Source: CAZGCA01 sp964524145 (GTDB lineage Bacteria; Hydrogenedentota; CAZGCA01). From it: 31,078 nt of DNA. The translations under genes were made by a program, and so were the position numbers. Shown here piece by piece: positions 15,410 to 23,185 of this stretch (position 1 is its first letter; each line of letters opens with the position of its first letter). The notes under the pieces were generated by a model, which was given only the letters and a program-made list of their open reading frames with translations, did not search any database and was not told the DNA's origin. The stretch covers positions 1-31,078 of the forward strand of contig CAZGCA010000072.1 of NCBI GenBank assembly GCA_964524145.1, written 5' to 3'.

Positions 15410-17827
15410 ATGTTTAAGAATCGAGAGGATAGAAGAGTGCTTGGAATTATCGTGGCGTCGGTGGTTGTTGTAATGGGAAGTGTCGTTGCTCAAGCGGAAT
15501 CGGTCGCTGGGACGGACGTGAGCGCGGTGTTGGCCGGCAAGGCTGCCGCTCCGGACAAAGCAATGACGTTGTGGTACCGTGCGCCGGCCGAGAAATGGGT
15601 TGAGGCGATACCTATCGGCAACGGGCGTCTCGCTGCGATGGTGTTCGGCGGCACGGAGAACGAGCGGCTGCAACTGAACGAGGATACGCTCTATTCCGGC
15701 GGCCCGTACGACCCGAGCAATCCGGAAGCACTCGAAACACTGCCGAAAGTGAGGCAGCTTATCTTCGACGGCAAGTACCGCGATGCCGACGCCTTGATCG
15801 GAGAGAAGATGATGGCCCGGCCGCTGCGACAGATGCCCTACCAACCCGTCGGCGACGTGTTGCTGGGCTTCCCGGGCCACAACGATGTCTCGGATTACCG
15901 GCGGGAACTGGACCTGGATACCGCAATTGCTCGCGTGACCTACACCGTCGACGGCGTCAGGTTCATGCGCGAGATCTTCTCGAGTGCGGTCGACCAGGTG
16001 ATCGTCATTCGGCTGACCGCCGACACACCGGGCAGCATATCGTTCACGGCAACGATGTCGAGCCCGCAGAACTCGACCGTCGAGAGCGTCGCGCCCGACA
16101 CCTTGGTCATGCGCGGCGTCAACGGGGAAGCCCAGGGTATCGAGGGCAAGCTGAAGTTCCAGGCCCGCGTGCGTGTGCTGGCCGAAGGCAGCGAGACGAC
16201 TGTCGGCGGCGAGAGCGTGGCAGTGAACGGCGCGGATTCGGCAACGCTGTTCATAGCCGCCGCCACCAGTTATAACAGCTACAACGACGTCAGCGGCGAT
16301 CCGGAGGCGCGGGCCCAAAGGGATATCGCTAACGCCGCTGGCAAAACGTTTGAACAAGTGCGCGCAGATCACGTTGCCGAGTACCAGAACATGTTCCGTC
16401 GTGTCGAACTCGATGTAGGCACGAGCGAGACTATGAGTCTGCCGACGGACGAGCGGATCAAGGCCTTCAAAGACGGCAACGATCCGCAGTTGGCAGCGCT
16501 GTACTTCCAGTTCGGTCGATACTTGCTCATCTCGAGTTCGCGGCCCGGCACCCAGCCGGCGAACTTGCAGGGCGTATGGAACGAGAGCACCAACCCGCCG
16601 TGGGAGAGCAAGTACACCATCAATATCAACACCGAGATGAACTACTGGCCGGCCGAGGTGTGCAACCTTGCCGAATGTCACGAGCCGCTGCTGCGGATGG
16701 TTACCGAGCTGGTCGAACCCGGAAGCCGGACCGCTAGAGTCAACTATGGTGCCCGGGGTTGGGTGTGCCACCACAACACGGACCTCTGGCGGGCGACGGC
16801 ACCTATCGACGGGCCGCAATGGGGAATGTGGCCCACCGGCGGGGCCTGGCTCTGCAAACACCTGTGGGAGCATTACCTCTTCGGCGGCGACAAAGAGTAC
16901 CTGGCGAAGGTGTATCCGACGATGAAAGGTGCCGCCGAGTTCTTTCTCGACGTGCTTGTCGAGGAACCGAAACACAAGTGGCTTGTAACGTGCCCATCGA
17001 TCTCGCCGGAAAACTCGCACCGGCGCGGCACCAGCATCTGTGCCGGACCGACGATGGACATGCAGATCCTGCGCGACCTGTTCAGCAACTGCATCGACGC
17101 GGCAGGGATACTGGGCGTTGACGAAGAGTTCCGGGGCGAGCTTCGCCGGACCCGCGAACGTCTGGCGCCGATGCAGATCGGTCGGCACGGCCAGTTGCAG
17201 GAATGGCTCGACGACTGGGACAACCGCAGAGACCAGCACCGGCACGTGTCGCATCTGTTCGGGCTTCACCCGGGCAACCAGATCACCCCGCGCGGCACGC
17301 CGGAACTGTTTGACGCAGCACGACAGTCGCTCATCTTTCGGGGCGACGGCGGTACCGGCTGGTCCATGGCGTGGAAGATCAACTTCTGGGCGCGGTTCGA
17401 GGACGGCGACCACGCGTTCAAGATGCTCTCGCTCCTGCTCACGCCCGAGCGGACCTACCCGAACATGTTCGACGCCCATCCGCCGTTCCAGATCGACGGC
17501 AACTTCGGCGCCACGGCCGCCGTCGCCGAGATGCTGGTGCAGAGCCATGCGGGCGAACTCAGTCTGCTGCCTGCTCTGCCGGGCGCGTGGGCGACGGGGC
17601 ACGTGAAAGGGTTGCGTGCCCGGGGCGGGTTTGAAGTCGACTTGGCGTGGAAAGGCGGGAGGCTCGACTCGGCCACTATCCGTTCGAACCTCGGTGAAAC
17701 CTGCCGTGTTCGCGTTCCGGAGAAGGTTGAAGTCCAGGTCAACGGTGGCGGAGTCAAAGTCGCGCGGCCCGGCAAAAGGTTGATCGAGTTTAGCACCGTC
17801 GCCGGTCAGTCCTACCTCCTCGAATAG
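15410..17827 (+). CDS. Secreted glycoside hydrolase family 95 (alpha-L-fucosidase or alpha-L-galactosidase)
   Basis: GH95 enzymes are inverting hydrolases that remove alpha-1,2-linked L-fucose or L-galactose from glycans such as xyloglucan or pectin side chains. The 805-residue length is normal for the family. A signal peptide (about 1-29, ending VAQA-E) predicts export. The N-terminal beta domain starts LWYRAPAEKWVEAIPIGNGR, the family hallmark. The alpha/alpha barrel carries NIN (Asn405, Asn407) before TEMNYWPAE, the SPEN motif with Glu534 as likely general acid, and HPPFQIDGNFG with Asp696, so the catalytic set appears complete. ATG 15410 follows TTGGAAGGA. Fucosidase versus galactosidase activity cannot be told by eye. 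With the lyase-like enzyme upstream it suggests use of pectin-type or hemicellulose glycans. Confidence 0.92.
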   Translation: MFKNREDRRVLGIIVASVVVVMGSVVAQAESVAGTDVSAVLAGKAAAPDKAMTLWYRAPAEKWVEAIPIGNGRLAAMVFGGTENERLQLNEDTLYSGGPYDPSNPEALETLPKVRQLIFDGKYRDADALIGEKMMARPLRQMPYQPVGDVLLGFPGHNDVSDYRRELDLDTAIARVTYTVDGVRFMREIFSSAVDQVIVIRLTADTPGSISFTATMSSPQNSTVESVAPDTLVMRGVNGEAQGIEGKLKFQARVRVLAEGSETTVGGESVAVNGADSATLFIAAATSYNSYNDVSGDPEARAQRDIANAAGKTFEQVRADHVAEYQNMFRRVELDVGTSETMSLPTDERIKAFKDGNDPQLAALYFQFGRYLLISSSRPGTQPANLQGVWNESTNPPWESKYTININTEMNYWPAEVCNLAECHEPLLRMVTELVEPGSRTARVNYGARGWVCHHNTDLWRATAPIDGPQWGMWPTGGAWLCKHLWEHYLFGGDKEYLAKVYPTMKGAAEFFLDVLVEEPKHKWLVTCPSISPENSHRRGTSICAGPTMDMQILRDLFSNCIDAAGILGVDEEFRGELRRTRERLAPMQIGRHGQLQEWLDDWDNRRDQHRHVSHLFGLHPGNQITPRGTPELFDAARQSLIFRGDGGTGWSMAWKINFWARFEDGDHAFKMLSLLLTPERTYPNMFDAHPPFQIDGNFGATAAVAEMLVQSHAGELSLLPALPGAWATGHVKGLRARGGFEVDLAWKGGRLDSATIRSNLGETCRVRVPEKVEVQVNGGGVKVARPGKRLIEFSTVAGQSYLLE

Positions 17828-17945
17828 CCCGCTGCCATGCGGCTTGGATTGATTGCCTCCAATCTGCTCGTGCGCATAAGTCCAGCGGTATCTGAGAAAG
17901 CGCGTCTTTAGCCCGCCTTTCGGAGGCCGACTATCGCCCGGAACG

Positions 17946-17974
17946 TTGATCTTGGTCCCCCGTCGTGATAGGAT
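17946..17974 (+). promoter_or_regulatory. Possible promoter of the glycan operon
   Basis: TTGATC (17946-17951) and TAGGAT (17969-17974) each match 4 of 6 consensus bases and are 17 bp apart. The pair lies in the 217-base gap before the flavin oxidoreductase gene, the only sizeable gap ahead of the eight-gene run. The predicted start site near 17981 would leave a leader of about 65 bases. The match is moderate. Confidence 0.35.
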
Positions 17975-18044
17975 ACGGCCCGAGGAGTTCTCGCGGTTTC
18001 GTGGCGGGTTGTGGGGTACCGGCAGGGTCTCTGAGCGTGTGTTT

Positions 18045-19370
18045 ATGGCTGCAAAGCGAATCGTTGTATTCGGAGCGGGTGTAGCAGGGCTGAGCGCCGC
18101 GAGACACCTGTCGGAGTCGGGATTCGAGGTGTCAGTATACGAGAAGGACGAGGTGATAGGGGGGCTGGCACGGACGTTTCGCAAAGGCGGTTACCTGTAT
18201 GATTTGGGCCCACACTACTTTCATCAAGACCTTGCCGAGGAAGTGGGTATTGCAGGCGAGTGCGAGGAAGTCCGGTTCAATGAGGCGGTGTGCCTGAAGG
18301 GGAAGCAGGTTTCGTTTCCGCTGGGATTGGCAAAGGATGCGGGATTGTTCCTTTCGCTCACCGGGACGTACGCTCGGAACTTGGCGAGGCGGACCCGGAA
18401 AGAACCGGCGCGGTCGCTCGAGGCGTTTGCGCGGGAACACTACGGTGAACGTGCGGCGCGGACAGTTGTCGTGCCGCTAATCGAGAAGTGGATAGGGTTG
18501 CCCGGCGAACGCATATCGTCGGAAGTGGCGTGGCGTCTGCCGAAGCTCGACGCTCGTATCGCGTTGCGCGGCATATGGATGAAGCTGGCGCGCAAGGCCT
18601 GGCATATCGACCCGGCGACCGGCAGCCGCACGCTGGTGTATCCCCGTCGCGGAGCCGTGCAACTGTGCGAGAAGCTGGCGGAATCCGTAACTGGAGGCGT
18701 ACATGTGGGCGCGAAGCTGACGCGTTTGCACGTTGATGGTGGAGAAGCGCGTGCTGCCGACGTGGGAGGGCAGAGCGTGGAGGCGGATGCGTTTGTGAGT
18801 ACAATTCCTCTGCCTGAACTGGCTTGTGCGACGGGCAGTGAACTGGGCGAATTTGGGATGCTTCGCTACCGCGCTCTTGTGATGCTGTTCTTGCAGATAT
18901 CGCGCGACCGGGTATCCGACAGGTTGTGGACGTGGTTTCCCGAGAAGAGGTTCCCGTTCTACCGGGTGGCGGAGCCAAAGAACGGGGCACGGCATGTGGC
19001 ACCGCAGGACCGGACGATGTTGTCCATCGAGATACCGTGCGAGACTGAAGATTCGTTGTGGGCGGACACAAACGATGCCTTGACGGAACGTGTGCTTCCA
19101 CACTTGAACGAGGTGTATGGCCTGTCCAAATCCGAGATACTGGGGGTGGACTCGTTCCGGGCGCCCTGCGCGTACCCCGTCTATGATATTGAGACCGAAG
19201 ATGTTAGGAGGAAGCTGGGATACCGCTCAGGCGTGGGCAGGCTGTACCTGGCAGGCCGGACGGGAAGATTCGAGTACGTGGTGATGGAGGGCAGTTACGC
19301 GAGTGGACGCGACTGCGCCGGCGTGGTGGCCTCGGATTTGCAGAGCGCTGAGGAGCAGGAACGGCGATGA
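18045..19370 (+). CDS. FAD-dependent oxidoreductase, protoporphyrinogen-oxidase/UDP-galactopyranose-mutase superfamily
   Basis: The 441-residue product begins with a classic FAD-binding fold: RIVVFGAGVAGLSAARHL with GAGVAG at residues 10-15, then VYEKDEVIGGLART. YDLGPHYFH follows, a motif shared with UDP-galactopyranose mutase and related flavin enzymes. The C-terminus has the second FAD contact (LYLAGRTGRFEYVVMEG, about residues 398-414). Relatives are common in polysaccharide clusters, where they are thought to act on nucleotide or lipid-linked sugars; the true substrate is unknown. I chose ATG 18045, where the fold begins; the frame is open further upstream, and no good ribosome site is visible. 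The gene overlaps the next by 4 bp (ATGA) and heads the glycan operon. Confidence 0.8.
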   Translation: MAAKRIVVFGAGVAGLSAARHLSESGFEVSVYEKDEVIGGLARTFRKGGYLYDLGPHYFHQDLAEEVGIAGECEEVRFNEAVCLKGKQVSFPLGLAKDAGLFLSLTGTYARNLARRTRKEPARSLEAFAREHYGERAARTVVVPLIEKWIGLPGERISSEVAWRLPKLDARIALRGIWMKLARKAWHIDPATGSRTLVYPRRGAVQLCEKLAESVTGGVHVGAKLTRLHVDGGEARAADVGGQSVEADAFVSTIPLPELACATGSELGEFGMLRYRALVMLFLQISRDRVSDRLWTWFPEKRFPFYRVAEPKNGARHVAPQDRTMLSIEIPCETEDSLWADTNDALTERVLPHLNEVYGLSKSEILGVDSFRAPCAYPVYDIETEDVRRKLGYRSGVGRLYLAGRTGRFEYVVMEGSYASGRDCAGVVASDLQSAEEQERR

Positions 19371-20584
19371 AGCTCTCGATAGTGCTACCGGCATTCAACG
19401 AGGAAGAGGCGGTGGGAGGAGTGCTCGAGGGATGTCTCCGGGATGCGGAGCACATCAAAAACGAAGCGGGCCTCGACGACGTTGAAGTGATCGTGGTCAA
19501 CGACGGGTCCACCGACCGGACGCAGGAGATCGTGCGTTCGTATCCGGACGCAACCTTGGTGAACCACGAGAAGAACATGGGCTACGGTCGTGCGCTGAAG
19601 ACCGGGTTCGAGCGGGCGAGCGGGGAACTGCTGGCGTTCCTGGATGCCGACGAATCGTGCTCGCCGCGGATGCTTGCTGGGCTGTGCCGGGAGCTTCTCG
19701 CGCAGGACGCCGATATTGCGGTCGGATCGCGGTTGGGTCCGGAGTCGAAGATGCCGAAGGTGCGCCAGCTGGGGAACCGCCTGTTCGCGACACTGCTCAG
19801 CGTGTTGTCGCACCGCCAGATCACTGACTCGGCGAGCGGGATGCGCGTGTTACGCAGGGAACTGCTGCCGATGCTAATGACGCTGCCGGACGGGCTCCAC
19901 TTCACGCCGGCGATGACGAGCATAGCCAGTTTCGAGGAATCGGTGAAGATGGTCGAGGTGCCGATGCCGTACTCGGAACGGGCGGGCGCGTCGAAGCTCA
20001 GCGTTGTGCGCGACGGCATCTCGTTTCTTCGCACCATCATCGGGATCAGCCTCACCTACAATCCGCTCGTGGTGTTTGGATCGATAGGGCTGGTCTGCTG
20101 CGCTGTGGCCGCAGGTCTTGTGCTGGCCTCGATGATACAGAGCGGCGTTTCGGTGCCGTTCCTGCTTACCGGAGCGGTGGCGGTCTTTTCGATCGCGCTC
20201 AGCCTGGTATCGCTGGGCATCTTTTCGAGCTACCTCGTGACGCTGTTGTCGCCGTCTCGAGTCTTCTCAGGCCTCATCGGCCGCCATCTGATTCGGCAGT
20301 CCGTATTCAGTGCGTTCCGCGTAGTGGGAAGCGTGATGCTGGTTGTGGGGTTGGTGCTCGCGGCGGTGGTCTTGTTGGGCGCGGGGCGGTTGGCGCATCC
20401 GCTACAGTGGGCGCTGTTTGTAATAGCGTTGTTCTGGATGGTATGCGGGACGCAATTGGCTGTGCTGGGGCTCCTGATGATGTTGTCGCGGGATTTCCGG
20501 AATAGAAAAGACGCCGAAAAGCAGGTGCGCGCGAAGCTCGATCAAGGATCCGCTCGGCGCGACGAGGAACGCTTGCGCTCGTGA
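19367..20584 (+). CDS. Polyprenyl-phosphate-type family 2 glycosyltransferase with membrane tail
   Basis: The 405-residue protein starts with a GT-A domain of the dolichol-phosphate-mannose-synthase type: LSIVLPAFNEEEAVGGVL, VIVVNDGSTDRTQEI, NMGYGRALKTGFERA and the metal-binding FLDADES (Asp93, Asp95). The segment ITDSASGMRVLRRELLPML is also typical. From about residue 235 there are four hydrophobic helices. This arrangement fits enzymes that move a sugar from a nucleotide to polyprenyl phosphate on the cytoplasmic face of the inner membrane, making donors for GT-C enzymes such as the YfhO proteins downstream. The sugar is not predictable. The gene overlaps both neighbours by 4 bp. Confidence 0.88.
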   Translation: MKLSIVLPAFNEEEAVGGVLEGCLRDAEHIKNEAGLDDVEVIVVNDGSTDRTQEIVRSYPDATLVNHEKNMGYGRALKTGFERASGELLAFLDADESCSPRMLAGLCRELLAQDADIAVGSRLGPESKMPKVRQLGNRLFATLLSVLSHRQITDSASGMRVLRRELLPMLMTLPDGLHFTPAMTSIASFEESVKMVEVPMPYSERAGASKLSVVRDGISFLRTIIGISLTYNPLVVFGSIGLVCCAVAAGLVLASMIQSGVSVPFLLTGAVAVFSIALSLVSLGIFSSYLVTLLSPSRVFSGLIGRHLIRQSVFSAFRVVGSVMLVVGLVLAAVVLLGAGRLAHPLQWALFVIALFWMVCGTQLAVLGLLMMLSRDFRNRKDAEKQVRAKLDQGSARRDEERLRS

Positions 20585-21357
20585 GCCGGGCCTACATAGA
20601 TCTTTACACGTACCATTCACGACGAAAGAGCGGGCTGCCCGCGTTCCTGTTGCGGCCGTACCTGCGCGTGTTTGGGTTTCCGTACTTGTCAGACCGATGG
20701 CGACACCGTGCCGCGCTCGCGGCGCTCGAGGGAACGACGCTGCGCAACGCGCGCGTGCTGGACGCAGGGTGCGGGATGGGCTGGTTCTCGTTGCTGCTGG
20801 CGCGGGACCACGAGGCTTCGGTGACGGGCGTTGACGTCGATCCGGAGTGGACGTGCAAGGCCGCCGAGCTGGCCGATTCGTCCGGTTACACGGTGACGTT
20901 TGAGAACAAGGACCTGCTGGATATCGGCGTCGAATACGCCGGCCATTTCGACGGTGTCGTGGCTCTCGACCTGCTCGAACACGTCGAGGAGGACCAGAAG
21001 CTGCTGAATGTCTTCGCTTCGGTCTCTCGGCCCGGAGCGTTTCTGGTGCTGGCGGTGCCGACGTTGGGCCGGCGCGTCGTCGAGGAGCGGGAGCGAGGGT
21101 TCGGTCACGTCAGGAAGGGGTACGAGGAGACCGCGTTGCGAGAGATGCTGGCGTCCGCAGGATACGAGGTGGAGCGCGTGCGGTACGCGGACCCGTGGGA
21201 CACCGTGTACTGGTCGTTCCGCGTGCCCGGGTTGGTCTCGTACCTGCTGTTTCCGTTCCTGTACTTGTTGCTCTTGTTAACGAGTCGCGAGAGTACTCGG
21301 TGGGGCGGTGTGATGCTCGTCACGGCGAGGACCAAGAAAGAGGGCGGTAGCCCGTGA
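20581..21357 (+). CDS. SAM-dependent methyltransferase, class I
   Basis: The 258-residue product has the SAM-binding motif VLDAGCGMGWFSLLLA (about residues 60-75), an acidic loop (GVDVDPEWTCKAAELA) and the post-motif VVALDLLEHVEED. These mark a Rossmann-fold methyltransferase. The C-terminal part contains a hydrophobic stretch (VSYLLFPFLYLLLLL, about residues 220-234), suggesting membrane association near a lipid-linked glycan. The start is GTG 20581, which overlaps the previous stop as GTGA. The acceptor is unknown; the setting suggests a sugar or lipid-linked sugar. Confidence 0.82.
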   Translation: MSRAYIDLYTYHSRRKSGLPAFLLRPYLRVFGFPYLSDRWRHRAALAALEGTTLRNARVLDAGCGMGWFSLLLARDHEASVTGVDVDPEWTCKAAELADSSGYTVTFENKDLLDIGVEYAGHFDGVVALDLLEHVEEDQKLLNVFASVSRPGAFLVLAVPTLGRRVVEERERGFGHVRKGYEETALREMLASAGYEVERVRYADPWDTVYWSFRVPGLVSYLLFPFLYLLLLLTSRESTRWGGVMLVTARTKKEGGSP

Positions 21358-22199
21358 AGCTCGCACAAGAGATTGTCGATACGTATCGGGATCACATGAA
21401 GAAAAGCTTTGCCGGCGTGATGCCGGACCCGGAGGCGATGTGCCTGGCCATGTTCTCTGAGGACAAGGCCCGCGAAACGCTCGATTCGGTCGAGTCGCAC
21501 AGCGGGACGTTGCGCGGGAAGCGAGTCTTGGAAGTGGGGTGCGGGAACGGGATGTTTCTTGCGGCGGCCCGGCAGGCCGGGGTGCTGGCGTACGGTATCG
21601 AGCCGGACGCGGCGTCGGTGCAAACCGCTGCGCGTGTGGTGACCGCTTACGAGTCCGGCGGCACAGTGGCGGGGGCAGTTGGGGAGGCGTTGCCGTTCGG
21701 AGACGAGGTGTTTGACGTTGTGTGCTCCTCGTACGTGCTCGAGCATGTGCAGGACGTGCCCGGGGTGTTGGGAGAGTGTGTTCGAGTGCTGAAAACCGGC
21801 GGCTTCGCCCACTTTCTCTTGCCGAACTACGGATCAATCTGGGAAGGACACTACCAGTTGTTTTGGCTGCCATACCAGCCGAAATGGCTTGCGAAGGTGT
21901 GGGTAAGGTTGTTTGGGAGGGACGCCTCGTACGTGGATACGTTGCATTTCATCACGGTGCGAAAGCTGGCGAAGACGCTTGGAGAGCAACAGAACACGGA
22001 AGTGATTACCTACGGATACGATCTGTGGCGAGAGCGGCTTATGGGCGCGGACCTGGGGGTTTGGGGAAACCAGATTGGCCCGATTAGTCGTCTCGTCCGC
22101 GTTCTGCACCGCATGGGAGTGGCGCACGTCGTTGCGTTCGGGGTGCGATTCCTGCGTGCGCACTATCCCATTGTGTTGGTGGTGAGGAAGACGGGGTAA
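21354..22199 (+). CDS. SAM-dependent methyltransferase, class I
   Basis: This 281-residue protein is a second, different methyltransferase. It has VLEVGCGNGMFLAAARQAG (about residues 58-76), the acidic GIEPDAASVQTA, and VVCSSYVLEHVQDVPGVLGE, followed by VLKTGGFAHFLLPNYGSIWEGHYQ. The end (HYPIVLVVRKTG) is the usual closing strand. The start is GTG 21354, overlapping the preceding stop by 4 bp. It is not a recent duplicate of its neighbour: beyond the shared fold the sequences differ throughout. Two methyltransferases in one operon imply at least two methylations of the glycan or its carrier. Confidence 0.82.
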   Translation: MKLAQEIVDTYRDHMKKSFAGVMPDPEAMCLAMFSEDKARETLDSVESHSGTLRGKRVLEVGCGNGMFLAAARQAGVLAYGIEPDAASVQTAARVVTAYESGGTVAGAVGEALPFGDEVFDVVCSSYVLEHVQDVPGVLGECVRVLKTGGFAHFLLPNYGSIWEGHYQLFWLPYQPKWLAKVWVRLFGRDASYVDTLHFITVRKLAKTLGEQQNTEVITYGYDLWRERLMGADLGVWGNQIGPISRLVRVLHRMGVAHVVAFGVRFLRAHYPIVLVVRKTG

Positions 22200-22200
22200 G

Positions 22201-23178
22201 ATGTCAGAACCGACTGTCGCGGTGGTGATCGCGGCGCACAATGCCGAACGAACACTCTCGAAGTGCATCGAGTCGGTATTGGATATGGATTACCCGAGCG
22301 AGAAGCTCGAGGTAGTGGTCGTTAACGACGACTCCTCGGACGCAACGGGCGAGATACTGGCACGGTATGCGGAGCGGATAGCGGTTTTCGAGACCGACAA
22401 GAACGTTGGACCGTCCGTGGCGCGAAACATAGGTGTCGGGCACACTGCGGCGGACTACGTGTGCTTCACGGACGCAGACTGCACGGTGGCCCGGGACTGG
22501 GTGCGGCAGTTACTCGAGGCGTTCGGACCGGGAGTAGGGGCCGTCGGCGGAACGCAGCTCAGCCCGGACGATGAAACGAGGTTCGGCCGTTCGGTACAGA
22601 AGTTCTTGGCGACAGTGGGGTTTGTTGGCGGATATACCCGTCGTCACCGCGCTGTGGCCGAGGTGGACCACAACCCGTGCTGCAACGTGATGTACCGGCG
22701 CGAGGTGTTTGAGAAGGCAGGCGGGTTTCTGCCGGGATTGTGGCCGGGAGAAGACGTCGAACTCGACTTGCGGGTCGGGTCGCAGGGGCACAAGATCCTG
22801 TTTGTTCCGTCGGCGCGGGTGTATCATTACCGCCCGGCCACGCTGGGCGGGTTCTCGCGGATGATGAGAAACTACGGCCGGTGGTCCGGAGGGTACCTGA
22901 CACGGAAGCGCGGGTTCTATCGCAGGCTGAGCTACGAACCGCTGGGGTTGGCAGCAGTATTGGTCGGCGCGCTGGCAGTGTGGAGGCTGCTCGGGATCGA
23001 GGTGCTTGGCGCCGGGCTGCTGTTGGCCGGGGTGATGATAGTGGCCGTATTCCGGCTCGCGACCACGCGGACTTCGGAAGCGCTGCTTCTCGCGCTGTTG
23101 TTCGCGGTCACGGTTGTGCAGTGGAACGCGGGCTTCTGTGTGGGGCTTTTCTCGGAACCGAGGGATTGGAACGGGTGA
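22201..23178 (+). CDS. Family 2 glycosyltransferase with C-terminal membrane helices
   Basis: The 325-residue protein has a GT-A fold: VAVVIAAHNAERTLSKCIES, VVVVNDDSSDATGEIL, GPSVARNIGVGHTAADYVCF and the metal-binding DAD (residues 91-93). GEDVELDLR (about residues 183-191) supplies the catalytic ED seen in processive and exopolysaccharide glycosyltransferases. Two or three hydrophobic helices fill the last 100 residues (about 240-315). ATG 22201 starts one base after the previous stop, with GAGGAAGACGGGG as ribosome site. Likely role: adding a sugar to a lipid-linked acceptor at the cytoplasmic face. Donor and acceptor are unknown. Confidence 0.87.
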   Translation: MSEPTVAVVIAAHNAERTLSKCIESVLDMDYPSEKLEVVVVNDDSSDATGEILARYAERIAVFETDKNVGPSVARNIGVGHTAADYVCFTDADCTVARDWVRQLLEAFGPGVGAVGGTQLSPDDETRFGRSVQKFLATVGFVGGYTRRHRAVAEVDHNPCCNVMYRREVFEKAGGFLPGLWPGEDVELDLRVGSQGHKILFVPSARVYHYRPATLGGFSRMMRNYGRWSGGYLTRKRGFYRRLSYEPLGLAAVLVGALAVWRLLGIEVLGAGLLLAGVMIVAVFRLATTRTSEALLLALLFAVTVVQWNAGFCVGLFSEPRDWNG

Positions 23179-23185
23179 TCGCCCA

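Noticed and set aside
12161..17827. A Bacteroidetes-type polysaccharide utilisation locus
   Set aside because: No SusC/SusD-like pair, hybrid sensor or sigma/anti-sigma pair is present; only the two enzymes point to glycan use.
15356..18184. 942-codon minus-strand open frame
   Set aside because: It covers the GH95 gene in antisense. GH95 motifs on the plus strand are unmistakable, while the reverse product has no domain-like pattern.
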